A DNA stretch of 64,000 nucleotides from Rufibacter latericius (GCF_003721515.1 NZ_RJJD01000005.1:1-64000), one strand, 5' to 3'. Counted from the stretch's first letter, positions 34,658 to 43,779 are shown. Program-made: numbers and translations. Notes: generated from the letters alone by a model not told the origin.

Positions 34658-37606
34658 ATGAAAGCTGATTCCCCATCCTTTGCGATCGTGCATTTATATG
34701 CCACCGGCTCCTATGGTTCCAAACATGGGCTGCTGCAGGTAGGGGTATTGTCGTTGCAGAAAGGGAATGCGGTGCTGAAGGAATGGTTTATCAACCCCGA
34801 GGCGGAGTTTGGCCGCAGCGTGCAGAAACTCTCCAAAATCAGCAAGGAACAGGCAAAAAGCGCTCCCCTCTGGCAAGAGTTGAAAGCCGAGGTTCAGGAA
34901 TACCTAAGCACCTTCACGCACGTGTTTTTCTTTCACGAGCGTCACGAGCAAACCTGGCTCAAGCATTACATCTTGGCAGGAATGCCCACACCGCCCATCT
35001 GCGCCGATCTGGCTGTACTTTCTTCTTTCTTTCTGCCGCACCTGAACCTGATGGAGATAGGCGATGTGGTAGCCCTTTCCACTGCTGCCCAGAAAAAGCC
35101 TGCTTCCCAACCCATGCACGTGGCCTTAGCGGCCCTGCACACGCAACTTTTCAAACTGTTAGAGGTGCTGTTGCAGAAAATCTCCAGCACTCCGGAAGAT
35201 GAACCCGGCGAGCCTACGTTATTCATGCAGCTACTAAGGCAGGTACTGGACTTAGGCACCGTGTACATGGGCAGTGCCTGGCGCACCTTACAAGCCGCTG
35301 CCGAGCACATCGAAACGTTGGAGCCGCTGGATTTACACTGGCTCACGCCGCTTCCCACCTCTGAGGTACCGGTGTTGCCGTTTCACTTGCGGGAACTGCT
35401 CACCTCCTGGCTCCCTACCGTAACCGATGCCACCGCGGTAAAGCCGAGGGTAGACATTGCCCAACCATCGGACCAACTTGTCCATGATGCCCTCCACGCC
35501 TGGTACAAGAAACACGGACTGCCGGAGCGGTACGCCCAGATGCAGTACGCCCAGTTCTGCAACAAAGCTTTAACCGATAAAGGCACGTTTGTGGCCGAAG
35601 CGGGAACAGGCACCGGCAAAACCATGGGCTACCTTATCGCCGCCGCTGAGCTGCTGCGCCTCAATCCTGGTCGCAAAGTAGTGGTAGCAACGGCTACCAA
35701 AAACCTGCAGGAACAAGTCATGCAGGGCGAGATTCCGCGGCTGCGCTTCAAGGGAGGTCTACATTCCCACCTTCGGCCTGCCATTGTGAAAGGCAAGAAC
35801 AACTATGTCTGTGTTTCTGCGCTGCTGGATTTGTATGACGAGCTGGTGGTGCAGGAGAAAGGCACCATCCGGGAAGGACTGAGCTGGCTGTACCTGGTGC
35901 TGCGCGTGCACCATACCCAAGGCGAAGTGGAAGAGATTCCGCACAACATCAGGGCCATTCTGCCAGATACGTACCGTCTACTCATGGAGGCGAATGCGCA
36001 GGAAGTTTGCGTACCCAAACTGTGCCAGGAACCCGCCAAGTGCACGTACGCCAAGCACATGGAGCTGGCCTATGCGGCCGATATTATTGTGACGAACCAC
36101 CACAAACTGCTACAGCTGCCGCCTAAACTCACCGATCTCATCAAACACTGCATCATTGACGAGGCAGACCAATTCCCTGATTTCGCCCGAAGCGCCCTAA
36201 GTATGAACTTCAGCCTGGGAGTGGTGGAGGCCAGGCTTCTGCGCCCATTATTGGGCAAGGATTACCGCAAAGGCTTCCTGGACAGAGTGGCGGAACGCGT
36301 GGCACATCACGTGGAAACCGAAACGGCCCAATTGGTACTGGACGAGATTGATTCCATTCACCGCGACTGCGCCACCATCAGGGCCAGTGGTGAGCTGATT
36401 CAGGCGTTGCCTATCCAAGGAGAGCAGCGCTGGCAGGAGGAAATCTCCCTGGAAGAAAATGGCCGCTGGGTTAAACGGGAGTTCAGCGCTGATATTGAAC
36501 AAGCCCTGCAGGAACTCCTGACTGCCATCCAGTTTGTGGCCGGCAAGATTGACCGCATCCTCAAGCTCCTGAAACAGCCCGAGGACAAGACCTTCAGTCG
36601 CCTGGAAACCTACAAGGAGAAAGCCGCAGAGTTTGCCGATTCGCTCCAGAAAATCACCAGCGACTTCCCGGCCCGCAAATGGATTCATGTGTTGGAGAAA
36701 AGCGGTCAGAACTGGTCGGTGAGTAAGATGCCGTATTACCTGCAGGACGAGATGGAGAAGCTGCAGAACGTCTATCCCAGCCTGCTATTCACCTCGGCTA
36801 CGCTGTACGTGGGTGGCAACACGCAATACTTTAGAAACCAACTGGGCCGGCAGGAGCCATTCGCCCAGGAAGTCCGGTATTTGTCGCCGTTCAACTATGA
36901 GCAGCAGGAGAAGGTCCACGCCGTGGTGCCCGCGTTTATTCCCTGCTATGAACACAGAATGGCGCAGGACCAGAAACAGGCCTGGCTCCAGACTTCCATG
37001 GAAACGCTGCTCAAGTGCATTGTGGCCCTGAACGGCAGAACCCTGGTCCTTTTCACCAGCCGAAGAGACATGGAAGACGCCTACCGTTGGCTGCACCCGC
37101 GCCTGCCCGCCTATGACATTGAGTTGTTGAAACAGGAAGGCACCAGTTTGTGGGAGATAAGGAGGTTCCGGCAGGAAGAGCATTCCGTTTTGCTGGGGCT
37201 GGACCGCATGTGGTCAGGCGTGGATTTTCCGGGCGTTACGCTCTCGCAGGTGATTGTTTTCCGGTTGCCGAATCCCTCATTGGGTAATCCGTTGGTGGCG
37301 CACCGGCGTGAGGTGGAAGGCGGTTTCTTCTGGAGCAAGTTCTACTATCCGGCCAGTCAGCATAAGTTGCGGCAGGGCTTCGGACGTTTGGTGCGGCGCG
37401 AAAAGGACAAAGGCGCTTTCGTGATTCTGGATTCCCGGGTGCATCACACGGCCCGCATGCAACACCTCAAAGACGAACTGCCGGTGGATATTACGCCTTT
37501 CCATGCCGGTGCAGAAATGGAAAATTGGCTGTTGAAAACGCTTTTGCCTAAACTGGAACTGGCCTCTGAATGGGAGCGCCGGGGAGTTTCGTTTTTACAG
37601 TCCTAA
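34658..37606 (+). CDS. DinG/XPD-like helicase with degenerate exonuclease domain
   Basis: 982 residues. Residues 1-175 align by pattern with the DEDDh exonuclease domain fused to some DinG helicases, but the first motif reads FAIVHLYATGS where FvvvDlETTG is expected, so both acidic ligands are lost, and the next HNA.FD motif is absent (FFHERHEQTWL). The helicase part is intact: Walker A AGTGTGKT (315-322), DEAD box (501-504), and four cysteines (385, 451, 456, 462) that would hold an iron-sulfur cluster as in XPD and DinG. Motif VI is QGFGRLVRREKDKG. It should be a 5'-3' DNA helicase for R-loop or damaged-DNA processing. The GTG upstream at 34643 is less likely than this ATG. Confidence 0.87.
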   Translation: MKADSPSFAIVHLYATGSYGSKHGLLQVGVLSLQKGNAVLKEWFINPEAEFGRSVQKLSKISKEQAKSAPLWQELKAEVQEYLSTFTHVFFFHERHEQTWLKHYILAGMPTPPICADLAVLSSFFLPHLNLMEIGDVVALSTAAQKKPASQPMHVALAALHTQLFKLLEVLLQKISSTPEDEPGEPTLFMQLLRQVLDLGTVYMGSAWRTLQAAAEHIETLEPLDLHWLTPLPTSEVPVLPFHLRELLTSWLPTVTDATAVKPRVDIAQPSDQLVHDALHAWYKKHGLPERYAQMQYAQFCNKALTDKGTFVAEAGTGTGKTMGYLIAAAELLRLNPGRKVVVATATKNLQEQVMQGEIPRLRFKGGLHSHLRPAIVKGKNNYVCVSALLDLYDELVVQEKGTIREGLSWLYLVLRVHHTQGEVEEIPHNIRAILPDTYRLLMEANAQEVCVPKLCQEPAKCTYAKHMELAYAADIIVTNHHKLLQLPPKLTDLIKHCIIDEADQFPDFARSALSMNFSLGVVEARLLRPLLGKDYRKGFLDRVAERVAHHVETETAQLVLDEIDSIHRDCATIRASGELIQALPIQGEQRWQEEISLEENGRWVKREFSADIEQALQELLTAIQFVAGKIDRILKLLKQPEDKTFSRLETYKEKAAEFADSLQKITSDFPARKWIHVLEKSGQNWSVSKMPYYLQDEMEKLQNVYPSLLFTSATLYVGGNTQYFRNQLGRQEPFAQEVRYLSPFNYEQQEKVHAVVPAFIPCYEHRMAQDQKQAWLQTSMETLLKCIVALNGRTLVLFTSRRDMEDAYRWLHPRLPAYDIELLKQEGTSLWEIRRFRQEEHSVLLGLDRMWSGVDFPGVTLSQVIVFRLPNPSLGNPLVAHRREVEGGFFWSKFYYPASQHKLRQGFGRLVRREKDKGAFVILDSRVHHTARMQHLKDELPVDITPFHAGAEMENWLLKTLLPKLELASEWERRGVSFLQS

Positions 37607-37662
37607 TCGTTTCGGGCCTGTTTTCTGGATATCGGGCCTGAAACGGATTTCCTCAGTGCGTA

Positions 37663-37721
37663 CGACGTTACAATGTAACGTCGCTACAGGCCAATATGTA
37701 GCGTCGTTGCACTACAACGAC
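37663..37721. repeat. Three adjacent palindromes
   Basis: CGACGTTACA/TGTAACGTCG (37663-37683), CGCTACA/TGTAGCG (37682-37703) and GTCGTTG/CAACGAC (37703-37721) abut or overlap each other by a base or two, so only two of three can form at full length at once. No coding frame. Confidence 0.75.
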
Positions 37722-38024
37722 ATCATCCGGCAGGATGAAAGGACGCTACCTTCCCCATTAAAGCTAACACAATGCAAAAAAGTCTTCCGTACACGGGAGG
37801 TCCATGCGTTGACTTTACTAAACAGCTTCTAAGCTTTGGATCTGTTCTACATTCAACGCCAGGACTTCTACATCCAACGCCAGAACATGGGCTTCAGGTC
37901 ATAAGTATATTGTCACAACTCCCCTGATTAAAGAATTTCCTGCTCAACCTCCAGCTAATTAAGATTATTTCAAGGAATTTTCGGCTGACCTCATTTTTTG
38001 GCCACAGTTCTAAACTTTCTGCCT

Positions 38025-38032
38025 TAACTTTG
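38025..38032 (+). promoter_or_regulatory. Bacteroidota -7 box (TAACTTTG) for carB
   Basis: TAACTTTG fits TAnnTTTG, 27 bp before the carB ATG. A TTTG at 37997-38000 lies 24 nt upstream, slightly long for the -33 box. Confidence 0.5.
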
Positions 38033-38058
38033 GGCAATTTATACATACCGCTTTACTA

Positions 38059-40872
38059 ATGCCTAGAGATAATTCCATTAAGTCGATCTTGATCATTGGT
38101 TCCGGTCCTATTGTAATTGGGCAGGCCTGTGAATTTGACTATGCTGGCTCCCAAGCCTCCCGCTCCCTGCGCGAAGAGGGGATTGAGGTTACCCTCATCA
38201 ACTCCAACCCCGCCACCATCATGACCGACTCTATTACCGCGGACAACGTGTACCTGAAGCCGCTGGAGAAGAAGTCGATCATTGAGATTCTGGAGAAACA
38301 CAAGATTGACGCGGTATTGCCTACCATGGGCGGACAGACTGCGTTGAACCTGGCAATTGACTGCGAAAAAGCTGGTATTTGGAAAAAATACGGCGTGAAG
38401 ATCATTGGCGTAGATATTAAAGCCATTGAGACCACAGAAGACCGTGAGAAATTCCGCCTGCTCATGCTGGACCTGGGCGTAAATGTCTGCAAAGGCAACA
38501 CCGCTACCTCGTTCCTGGAAGGGAAGGAAATCGCGCAGGAAATCGGCTTTCCGCTCGTGATTCGTCCGTCGTTCACCTTGGGTGGAACCGGCGGTGGTTT
38601 CGTGAACTCTCCTGAGGAATTTGACCAGGCCTTAACCCGCGGTCTGCACGCCAGCCCTACCCACGAGGTACTGGTAGAGCAAAGCATCATGGGTTGGAAA
38701 GAGTATGAGCTGGAGCTGTTGCGCGACAACATCGGCAACGTGATCATCATCTGCTCTATTGAGAACTTTGACCCGATGGGTATCCACACGGGTGACTCTA
38801 TCACGGTCGCGCCGGCCATGACTTTGCCAGACACCATCTACCAACAGATGCGGGATTTGGCCATCAAGATGATGAACGGCATCGGGCAGTTTGCCGGTGG
38901 CTGTAACGTACAGTTCTCGGTGAACCCCGAGGATGACACCATCATCGCCATCGAGATTAACCCGCGCGTGAGCCGCTCTTCGGCGCTGGCCTCTAAAGCC
39001 ACGGGTTATCCTATTGCCAAAGTAGCCGCCAAACTGGCGATTGGCTATAACCTGGACGAACTGAAAAACTCCATCACCAAAACCACCTCGGCGTTCTTTG
39101 AGCCCGCGCTGGACTACGTGATTGTGAAGATACCGCGCTGGAACTTTGACAAGTTCAAAGGTGCGAACAAACAATTGGGCTTGCAGATGAAGTCTGTGGG
39201 CGAGGTAATGGGCATCGGCCGTACCTTCCAGGAAGCCTTGCAGAAGGCTTGTCAAAGCCTGGAGATCAAGCGCAACGGCTTGGGCGCCGATGGCAAGGAA
39301 AAGACCAACTACGACCAGCTCATGTACAGCTTGGAGCACCCTAGCTGGGACCGTCTGTTCACCATCAAAGATGCCATGAAATTTGGCGTAGCTACCAGCA
39401 CCATCCAGAAAGTAACTAAGATTGACCCTTGGTTCTTGCAGCAGATTGAAGAGTTGGAGCTGACCGAGCGTGAGATCCTGAAATACACCATCGACAACAT
39501 TCCGGTGGATTTGATGCGCAGCGCCAAAGTGAAAGGCTTCGCCGATAGACAGCTGGCGTACCTGTTGCGCTGCAAGGAAAGCGAAGTGCACGAGAAACGC
39601 ACCAGCATGGGCATCAAGCGCGTGTTCAAGATGGTAGATACCTGCGCCGCTGAGTTCGAGGCCGTGACGCCTTACTACTACAGCACCTTTGACGGCGAGA
39701 ACGAGAGCAAAGTCTCTGACCGCAAGAAAGTGGTAGTGTTGGGCTCCGGTCCAAACCGCATCGGGCAAGGTATTGAGTTTGATTACTCCTGCGTGCACGG
39801 CGTACTGGCTGCCAGCGAGTGTGGCTACGAGACCATCATGATCAACTGCAACCCCGAGACGGTTTCTACAGACTCTGACATCTCTGACAAGCTGTACTTT
39901 GAGCCGGTGTTCTGGGAGCACATCTATGACATCATCCTGCACGAAAACCCTGTAGGCGTCATCGTACAGCTTGGCGGACAGACCGCTCTGAAACTGGCTG
40001 AAAAACTTACCCGCTATGGCATCAAGATCATGGGAACTACCTATGAAAGCCTTGACTTAGCCGAAGACCGCGGTGCCTTCTCAACCCTCCTGAAAGAAAA
40101 CAACATCCCGTATCCTCCATTTGCGAGCGTTACTTCTGCCGAGGAAGCGCTGGAAGTCTGCAAAGACCTGAAGTTCCCGCTGCTTGTGCGTCCTAGCTAC
40201 GTATTGGGTGGTCAGAACATGAAGATCGTGATTAACGAGAAGGAACTGGAAGCGCAGGTACTGGATATCCTGAAGGACAACCCCGGCAACAAAGTACTTC
40301 TGGATCACTTCCTGGACCGCGCCATCGAAGCCGAGGCTGATGCCATTTGCGACGGTGAGAACGTGCACATCCTGGGCGTAATGGAGCACATTGAGCCCGC
40401 CGGTATCCACTCCGGTGACTCCTACGCGTTACTGCCTCCTTTTGACCTAAGCGAGAACGTACTGAACCAGATTGATGAGTACACGAAGAAAATCGCCTTG
40501 GCGCTGAAAACGGTTGGTTTGATCAACATCCAATTCGCGATCAAGAACGAGATTGTGTACATCATTGAGGCGAACCCACGCGCCAGCCGCACGGTGCCGT
40601 TCATCGCGAAAGCCTACCAAGAGCCGTATGTGAACTACGCCGCCAAAGTGATGTTGGGCGAGAAGAAAGTAACCGATTTCACCTTCAATCCAGTGAAAAA
40701 CGGTTACGCCATCAAGGTACCGGTATTCTCCCACAGCAAATTTCCTGAGGTGAACAAGGAGCTAGGACCAGAAATGAAGTCAACCGGCGAAGCCATCTAC
40801 TTCATAGACAACCTGGAAGACGAATACTTCACCAAGATTTACTCTGAGCGAAATTTGTACCTGAGTATGTAA
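38059..40872 (+). CDS. carB: Carbamoyl-phosphate synthase large subunit
   Basis: 937 residues. Two homologous halves each with a pre-ATP-grasp and ATP-grasp domain: first half starts IIGSGPIVIGQACEFDYAG with RPSFTLGGTGGGFV and EINPRVSRSSALASKATGYP; second half starts VLGSGPNRIGQGIEFDYSC with RPSYVLGGQNMKI and EANPRASRTVPFIAKAY. It makes carbamoyl phosphate from bicarbonate, ammonia (from CarA glutamine cleavage) and two ATP for pyrimidine and arginine synthesis. It is about 135 residues shorter than E. coli CarB (1073) because it ends just after the second ATP-grasp and lacks the C-terminal MGS allosteric domain; this short form is usual in Bacteroidota. carA is not adjacent. Confidence 0.96.
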   Translation: MPRDNSIKSILIIGSGPIVIGQACEFDYAGSQASRSLREEGIEVTLINSNPATIMTDSITADNVYLKPLEKKSIIEILEKHKIDAVLPTMGGQTALNLAIDCEKAGIWKKYGVKIIGVDIKAIETTEDREKFRLLMLDLGVNVCKGNTATSFLEGKEIAQEIGFPLVIRPSFTLGGTGGGFVNSPEEFDQALTRGLHASPTHEVLVEQSIMGWKEYELELLRDNIGNVIIICSIENFDPMGIHTGDSITVAPAMTLPDTIYQQMRDLAIKMMNGIGQFAGGCNVQFSVNPEDDTIIAIEINPRVSRSSALASKATGYPIAKVAAKLAIGYNLDELKNSITKTTSAFFEPALDYVIVKIPRWNFDKFKGANKQLGLQMKSVGEVMGIGRTFQEALQKACQSLEIKRNGLGADGKEKTNYDQLMYSLEHPSWDRLFTIKDAMKFGVATSTIQKVTKIDPWFLQQIEELELTEREILKYTIDNIPVDLMRSAKVKGFADRQLAYLLRCKESEVHEKRTSMGIKRVFKMVDTCAAEFEAVTPYYYSTFDGENESKVSDRKKVVVLGSGPNRIGQGIEFDYSCVHGVLAASECGYETIMINCNPETVSTDSDISDKLYFEPVFWEHIYDIILHENPVGVIVQLGGQTALKLAEKLTRYGIKIMGTTYESLDLAEDRGAFSTLLKENNIPYPPFASVTSAEEALEVCKDLKFPLLVRPSYVLGGQNMKIVINEKELEAQVLDILKDNPGNKVLLDHFLDRAIEAEADAICDGENVHILGVMEHIEPAGIHSGDSYALLPPFDLSENVLNQIDEYTKKIALALKTVGLINIQFAIKNEIVYIIEANPRASRTVPFIAKAYQEPYVNYAAKVMLGEKKVTDFTFNPVKNGYAIKVPVFSHSKFPEVNKELGPEMKSTGEAIYFIDNLEDEYFTKIYSERNLYLSM

Positions 40873-40910
40873 TTAGTAGGCACTCACTGCGTAGCACGAT
40901 GTTAGGTAAG

Positions 40911-40941
40911 AAAAGGGCTGTTCTGGTGGAGCAGCCCTTTT
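40911..40941 (+). terminator. Terminator after carB
   Basis: AAAAGGGCTG (40911-40920) pairs CAGCCCTTTT (40932-40941) with an 11-nt loop, 38 bp after the carB stop. Confidence 0.85.
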
Positions 40942-40972
40942 GCGTTTTGTGGGATTGCTTTCTGTTTGAACC

Positions 40973-41000
40973 GTAGAGACAAGGCATGCCTTGTCTCTAC
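40973..41000. repeat. Perfect 28-bp palindrome without loop
   Basis: GTAGAGACAAGGCA followed directly by its reverse complement TGCCTTGTCTCTAC. No spacer between arms, so it would form a cruciform or a very tight hairpin. It lies between the carB terminator and the DCC-family gene. Confidence 0.85.
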
Positions 41001-41084
41001 CACTCATTTCTTCTTTTTCTATCTGCTTGCGTTGACGCAAACTGTAGTATCTGCAAGAAGCCCTTCTTCTAGTTTAAGGCTGAT

Positions 41085-41486
41085 TTACAGAAAACGGGCC
41101 TTTAACTCGGGAGTTGGAAGCATACAACTCTCCTGCTGGCCAAACCAACGGTAGCGGTTCCTGGATACCCAATCATACAACGGGTCCCGCAGGAACCTCG
41201 GCATTAAGACAAAAACGTACAAACCAGACCAGCCGCCGCTTAAACGGCGCACAATGCGCAGGGCAGCCGCAGACCGGGTGTAGATCTTTCCGTCTTCCAC
41301 CAGCAATACACTCTTGAATTGTTCCGTTGGTAAACCATGGATTCTAAGCACCTCCTGGCCAGTATCGGACTGTAAAGAGGCAAACCTGAAATAACTTTTT
41401 GGATCATTATTGATCACAAACTGTACAAATCCGTTACAAAGGTTGCAGACACCGTCAAAGAGGATAGTTGGAGAGGAAGGAAGCAT
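41085..41486 (-). CDS. DCC-family (DUF393) thiol-disulfide oxidoreductase-like protein
   Basis: 133 residues. The name-giving motif is present near the start: ILFDGVCNLCNGFVQFVINND, with a CNLC pair. The middle SVLLVEDGKIYTRSAAALRI and the tail YDWVSRNRYRWFG are typical. Members are thioredoxin-fold proteins and are often encoded next to, or fused with, HTTM (gamma-carboxylase-like) membrane proteins, as the HTTM gene at 42200 suggests here. No signal peptide, cytoplasmic. Reaction unknown. Confidence 0.88.
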   Translation of the reverse strand: MLPSSPTILFDGVCNLCNGFVQFVINNDPKSYFRFASLQSDTGQEVLRIHGLPTEQFKSVLLVEDGKIYTRSAAALRIVRRLSGGWSGLYVFVLMPRFLRDPLYDWVSRNRYRWFGQQESCMLPTPELKARFL

Positions 41487-41666
41487 AATTCGGGAACATG
41501 GAGGTGGAAGCCTGTTCTTTAGTACGTCTAAGATAAGGCTCCGGGGAAAGAAAACGCGCTTTGTAGATAATTTTTAGTAAAAAATGGCACCTTTCTAATA
41601 AGTGTGCGTAAAAGATGAACTTGAAAAGGGAAACCATTTATAACCATTCATTAACCTGTCAAAACT

Positions 41667-42098
41667 ATGAAAAAGACTTTTGTAAACATGTTCGCAGTTG
41701 CCGCATTTGTAGCAGCCTCGGCGTTAACGTCTTGCTCAGGCGCTTCTGAGACAACCACGGATACTACATCCACTGATATGAGCACCGAAAGCGGTACTAC
41801 TGGTACCACCTCGGGTACTACCGGTACTACCTCTGGCACTACTGGAACTACCACTGGTACCACTACCGGAACTACCTCTGGCACTACTGGAACTACCACT
41901 GGTACCACTACCGGAACTACCACCGGCACCACTACTGGTACAACTGGCACAACAGGTACTACTGGAACAACTGGAACAACTGGTACTACTACCGGAACCA
42001 CCACTGGTACAACTGGCACCACTACCGGAACTACCACTGGTACTACCACTGGTACAACTACCGGCACCACCACAGGAACCACTACTACCGGCCGTTAA
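41667..42098 (+). CDS. Gly-Thr-Thr repeat lipoprotein
   Basis: 143 residues. Lipoprotein signal (LTSC, Cys23), then a Ser/Thr-rich start SGASETTTDTTSTDMSTESG, then about 95 residues made only of Gly, Thr and a few Ser (GTT, GTTT, GTTSG) ending TTTGR. No hydrophobic or aromatic residues occur in the repeat, so it should be an extended, flexible chain anchored to the membrane; Thr-rich chains are common sites of O-glycosylation in Bacteroidota. Codons for Gly and Thr vary along the repeat (GGT/GGA/GGC; ACT/ACC/ACA), so the amino-acid pattern appears kept by selection, not only by recent slippage. It lies between a DCC and an HTTM gene. The opposite-strand frame (Pro-Val repeats) is a shadow. 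Confidence 0.75.
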   Translation: MKKTFVNMFAVAAFVAASALTSCSGASETTTDTTSTDMSTESGTTGTTSGTTGTTSGTTGTTTGTTTGTTSGTTGTTTGTTTGTTTGTTTGTTGTTGTTGTTGTTGTTTGTTTGTTGTTTGTTTGTTTGTTTGTTTGTTTTGR

Positions 42099-42199
42099 TG
42101 GTCTAAAGTAAACGTTCTTAAGAACGTTCCTGTATCACAGAAAAGGCAAGGCCCATTGGTTTTGCCTTTTCTGTTTTCCCTTTCTTCATCCTTATCCCT

Positions 42200-43705
42200 A
42201 TGCATCTACTCAGACAGTATCTGCATCGCGTATTTTACACAGATACCCGGGCCATTTCCTTCATGCGAATATGGGTGGCCAGTGTATTGTTGCTGGACAT
42301 TGGCATCAGGGCTTCAGATCTGGAGGCGCATTATTCAAACATTGGGGTACTTCCCTTGCACGTGCTGCACGCCAACGCCTGGAATCAATATTTCTTCTCT
42401 TTTCACACCCTCAGTGGTCTTTGGCAATTTGAACTAGTCCTGTTTTGCATAGCGGGTGTGGCGGCCGTCTGCCTGTTGCTGGGGTACCATACGCGCTTGG
42501 CTACCTTCGTTTCCTGGATTCTGCTGCTTTCCCTGCAGAACCGAAATCCGCTTATTACCCAGTCCGGTGATAGCCTGCTCCGGATGCTGTTGTTTTGGGG
42601 TATGTTTTTACCTTGGCATCGGCATTACTCCGTAGATGCCCGCCGTTCCCTCACCTCAGAAACCAACACCCACTACCTGAGCATGGCCTCGGCGGCTTAT
42701 CTCCTGCAGGTGGGCTGGGTATACGTGTTCACCGCGCTCCTCAAAAACGGCCCCGACTGGACCACCGATGGCACCGCATTATATTACGCCTTAAGCATCG
42801 ACCAAATCCTGATGCCTGGTGGCCGAATCCTTTACCAGTACCCGCTGCTGATGAAGCAACTCACACACGCCACTTATTTTCTGGAGATGTGGCTGCCCTT
42901 TGTACTGCTAATCCCTTGGCGCACTACCTGGTTCCGGATGCTGTTCATTGTAGCTATTGTGGGTTTGCACATCGGGATCAGTTTGTCTTTGTTTGTAGGC
43001 TTGTTTTACCTGATCAGCATCTCGGCGGTAATTGGGCTGCTGCCCACTCCGGTAATGGACACAGTAGACCGTTACTTGCGGAAGGGCTACGCCAAACTGC
43101 ATAAACGTTGGTCCAGGTTGGGCAAAGGAATGCGCTCGCCGGTAGAACTGGAGATGCAACTGAAGTGGAATTCTCCCCAATTCTCCAATGGGTTTCAACT
43201 AAAATACCTGCGGGAAGGGTTGGTACTGGTGGCTCTGATAATGGCTTTCTGGTGGAACCTGAGCACTTTGGGCATCCCTTATTTACAGGTACCGGCCAAG
43301 TTGCAATGGGCCGCTTTGGTGCCTCGCCTGGATCAGAACTGGAGCATGTTCGCCCCTAATGTCTTCAAGGAAGACGGATGGTACGTACTGGAGGGAATCA
43401 CTAACGGCAACCAGAAAGTAGACCTGAACCAGCAAGGCAAAGAACCCGATACCGTGAAGCCTGCCTCGGTGGTGAGCCTCTTCAAGAACGACCGTTGGCG
43501 CAAATACTCAGAGAACTACCTGTTTGTGCCCAATGAATACATGCGGCCTTATTACTGCTTTTACCTTATGCGCCGCTGGAACGAGAACCACCCTCAACAG
43601 GAACAAATCAACGAACTGTCGGTGGTGTACATGAAAGAAGTCACCCTCCCCAATTATAAAACCGAGCCTATCAAACGCGAGGTACTCTGCCATTGCAAGC
43701 CTTAA
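42200..43705 (+). CDS. HTTM domain membrane protein (gamma-carboxylase-like)
   Basis: 501 residues. Several membrane helices in the first 300 residues with HTTM markers: TRAISFMRIWVASVLLLDIGIR, LLGYHTRLATFVSWILLLSLQNRNPLITQSGDSLLRMLLFWGMFLPW and VGWVYVFTALLKNGPDWTTDGTALYYAL. The C-terminal about 150 residues are soluble (QNWSMFAPNVFKEDGWYV, ENYLFVPNEYMRPYYCFYLMRRW). HTTM proteins are named for horizontally transferred transmembrane domain, related to vitamin K-dependent gamma-carboxylases. The nearby DCC gene is a known partner. A soluble tail of this kind also occurs in HTTM proteins involved in redox chemistry. Substrate unknown. Confidence 0.85.
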   Translation: MHLLRQYLHRVFYTDTRAISFMRIWVASVLLLDIGIRASDLEAHYSNIGVLPLHVLHANAWNQYFFSFHTLSGLWQFELVLFCIAGVAAVCLLLGYHTRLATFVSWILLLSLQNRNPLITQSGDSLLRMLLFWGMFLPWHRHYSVDARRSLTSETNTHYLSMASAAYLLQVGWVYVFTALLKNGPDWTTDGTALYYALSIDQILMPGGRILYQYPLLMKQLTHATYFLEMWLPFVLLIPWRTTWFRMLFIVAIVGLHIGISLSLFVGLFYLISISAVIGLLPTPVMDTVDRYLRKGYAKLHKRWSRLGKGMRSPVELEMQLKWNSPQFSNGFQLKYLREGLVLVALIMAFWWNLSTLGIPYLQVPAKLQWAALVPRLDQNWSMFAPNVFKEDGWYVLEGITNGNQKVDLNQQGKEPDTVKPASVVSLFKNDRWRKYSENYLFVPNEYMRPYYCFYLMRRWNENHPQQEQINELSVVYMKEVTLPNYKTEPIKREVLCHCKP

Positions 43706-43710
43706 GGATA

Positions 43711-43756
43711 AAGCCGTTTAAGGGCTGTTTTCTCTAAAACAGCCCTTAAACGGCTT
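43711..43756. terminator. Perfect 21-bp palindromic hairpin
   Basis: Arms at 43711-43731 and 43736-43756 are perfectly complementary (core AAGGGCTGTTTT / AAAACAGCCCTT) around CTCT. Between convergent genes; member of the GGGCTGTTTT family. Confidence 0.85.
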
Positions 43757-43779
43757 CGTTTTGTTCACTAGATCTGGAC

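Larger units (their letters stand above)
37607..38058. other. Intergenic region with chained palindromes
   Basis: 452 bp. A GGGCCTG-type repeat (about 37611-37655), three chained small palindromes (37663-37721) and a promoter box (38025-38032). No gene visible. Confidence 0.7.

Noticed and set aside
37663-37721. Palindromes considered as a CRISPR fragment
   Set aside because: Unequal, overlapping units, no repeated spacer length and no cas genes in the window.
38632-39942. Minus-strand 436-codon ORF opposite carB
   Set aside because: Shadow of a highly conserved gene; no recognisable protein features.
41651-42082. Minus-strand frame of Pro-Val repeats
   Set aside because: Shadow of the Gly-Thr-Thr gene, which has a proper signal peptide and lipobox on the plus strand.
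41820-42090. Tandem repeat checked as a possible CRISPR array
   Set aside because: Units are 9-15 nt, contiguous and in frame with a lipoprotein; there are no spacers.
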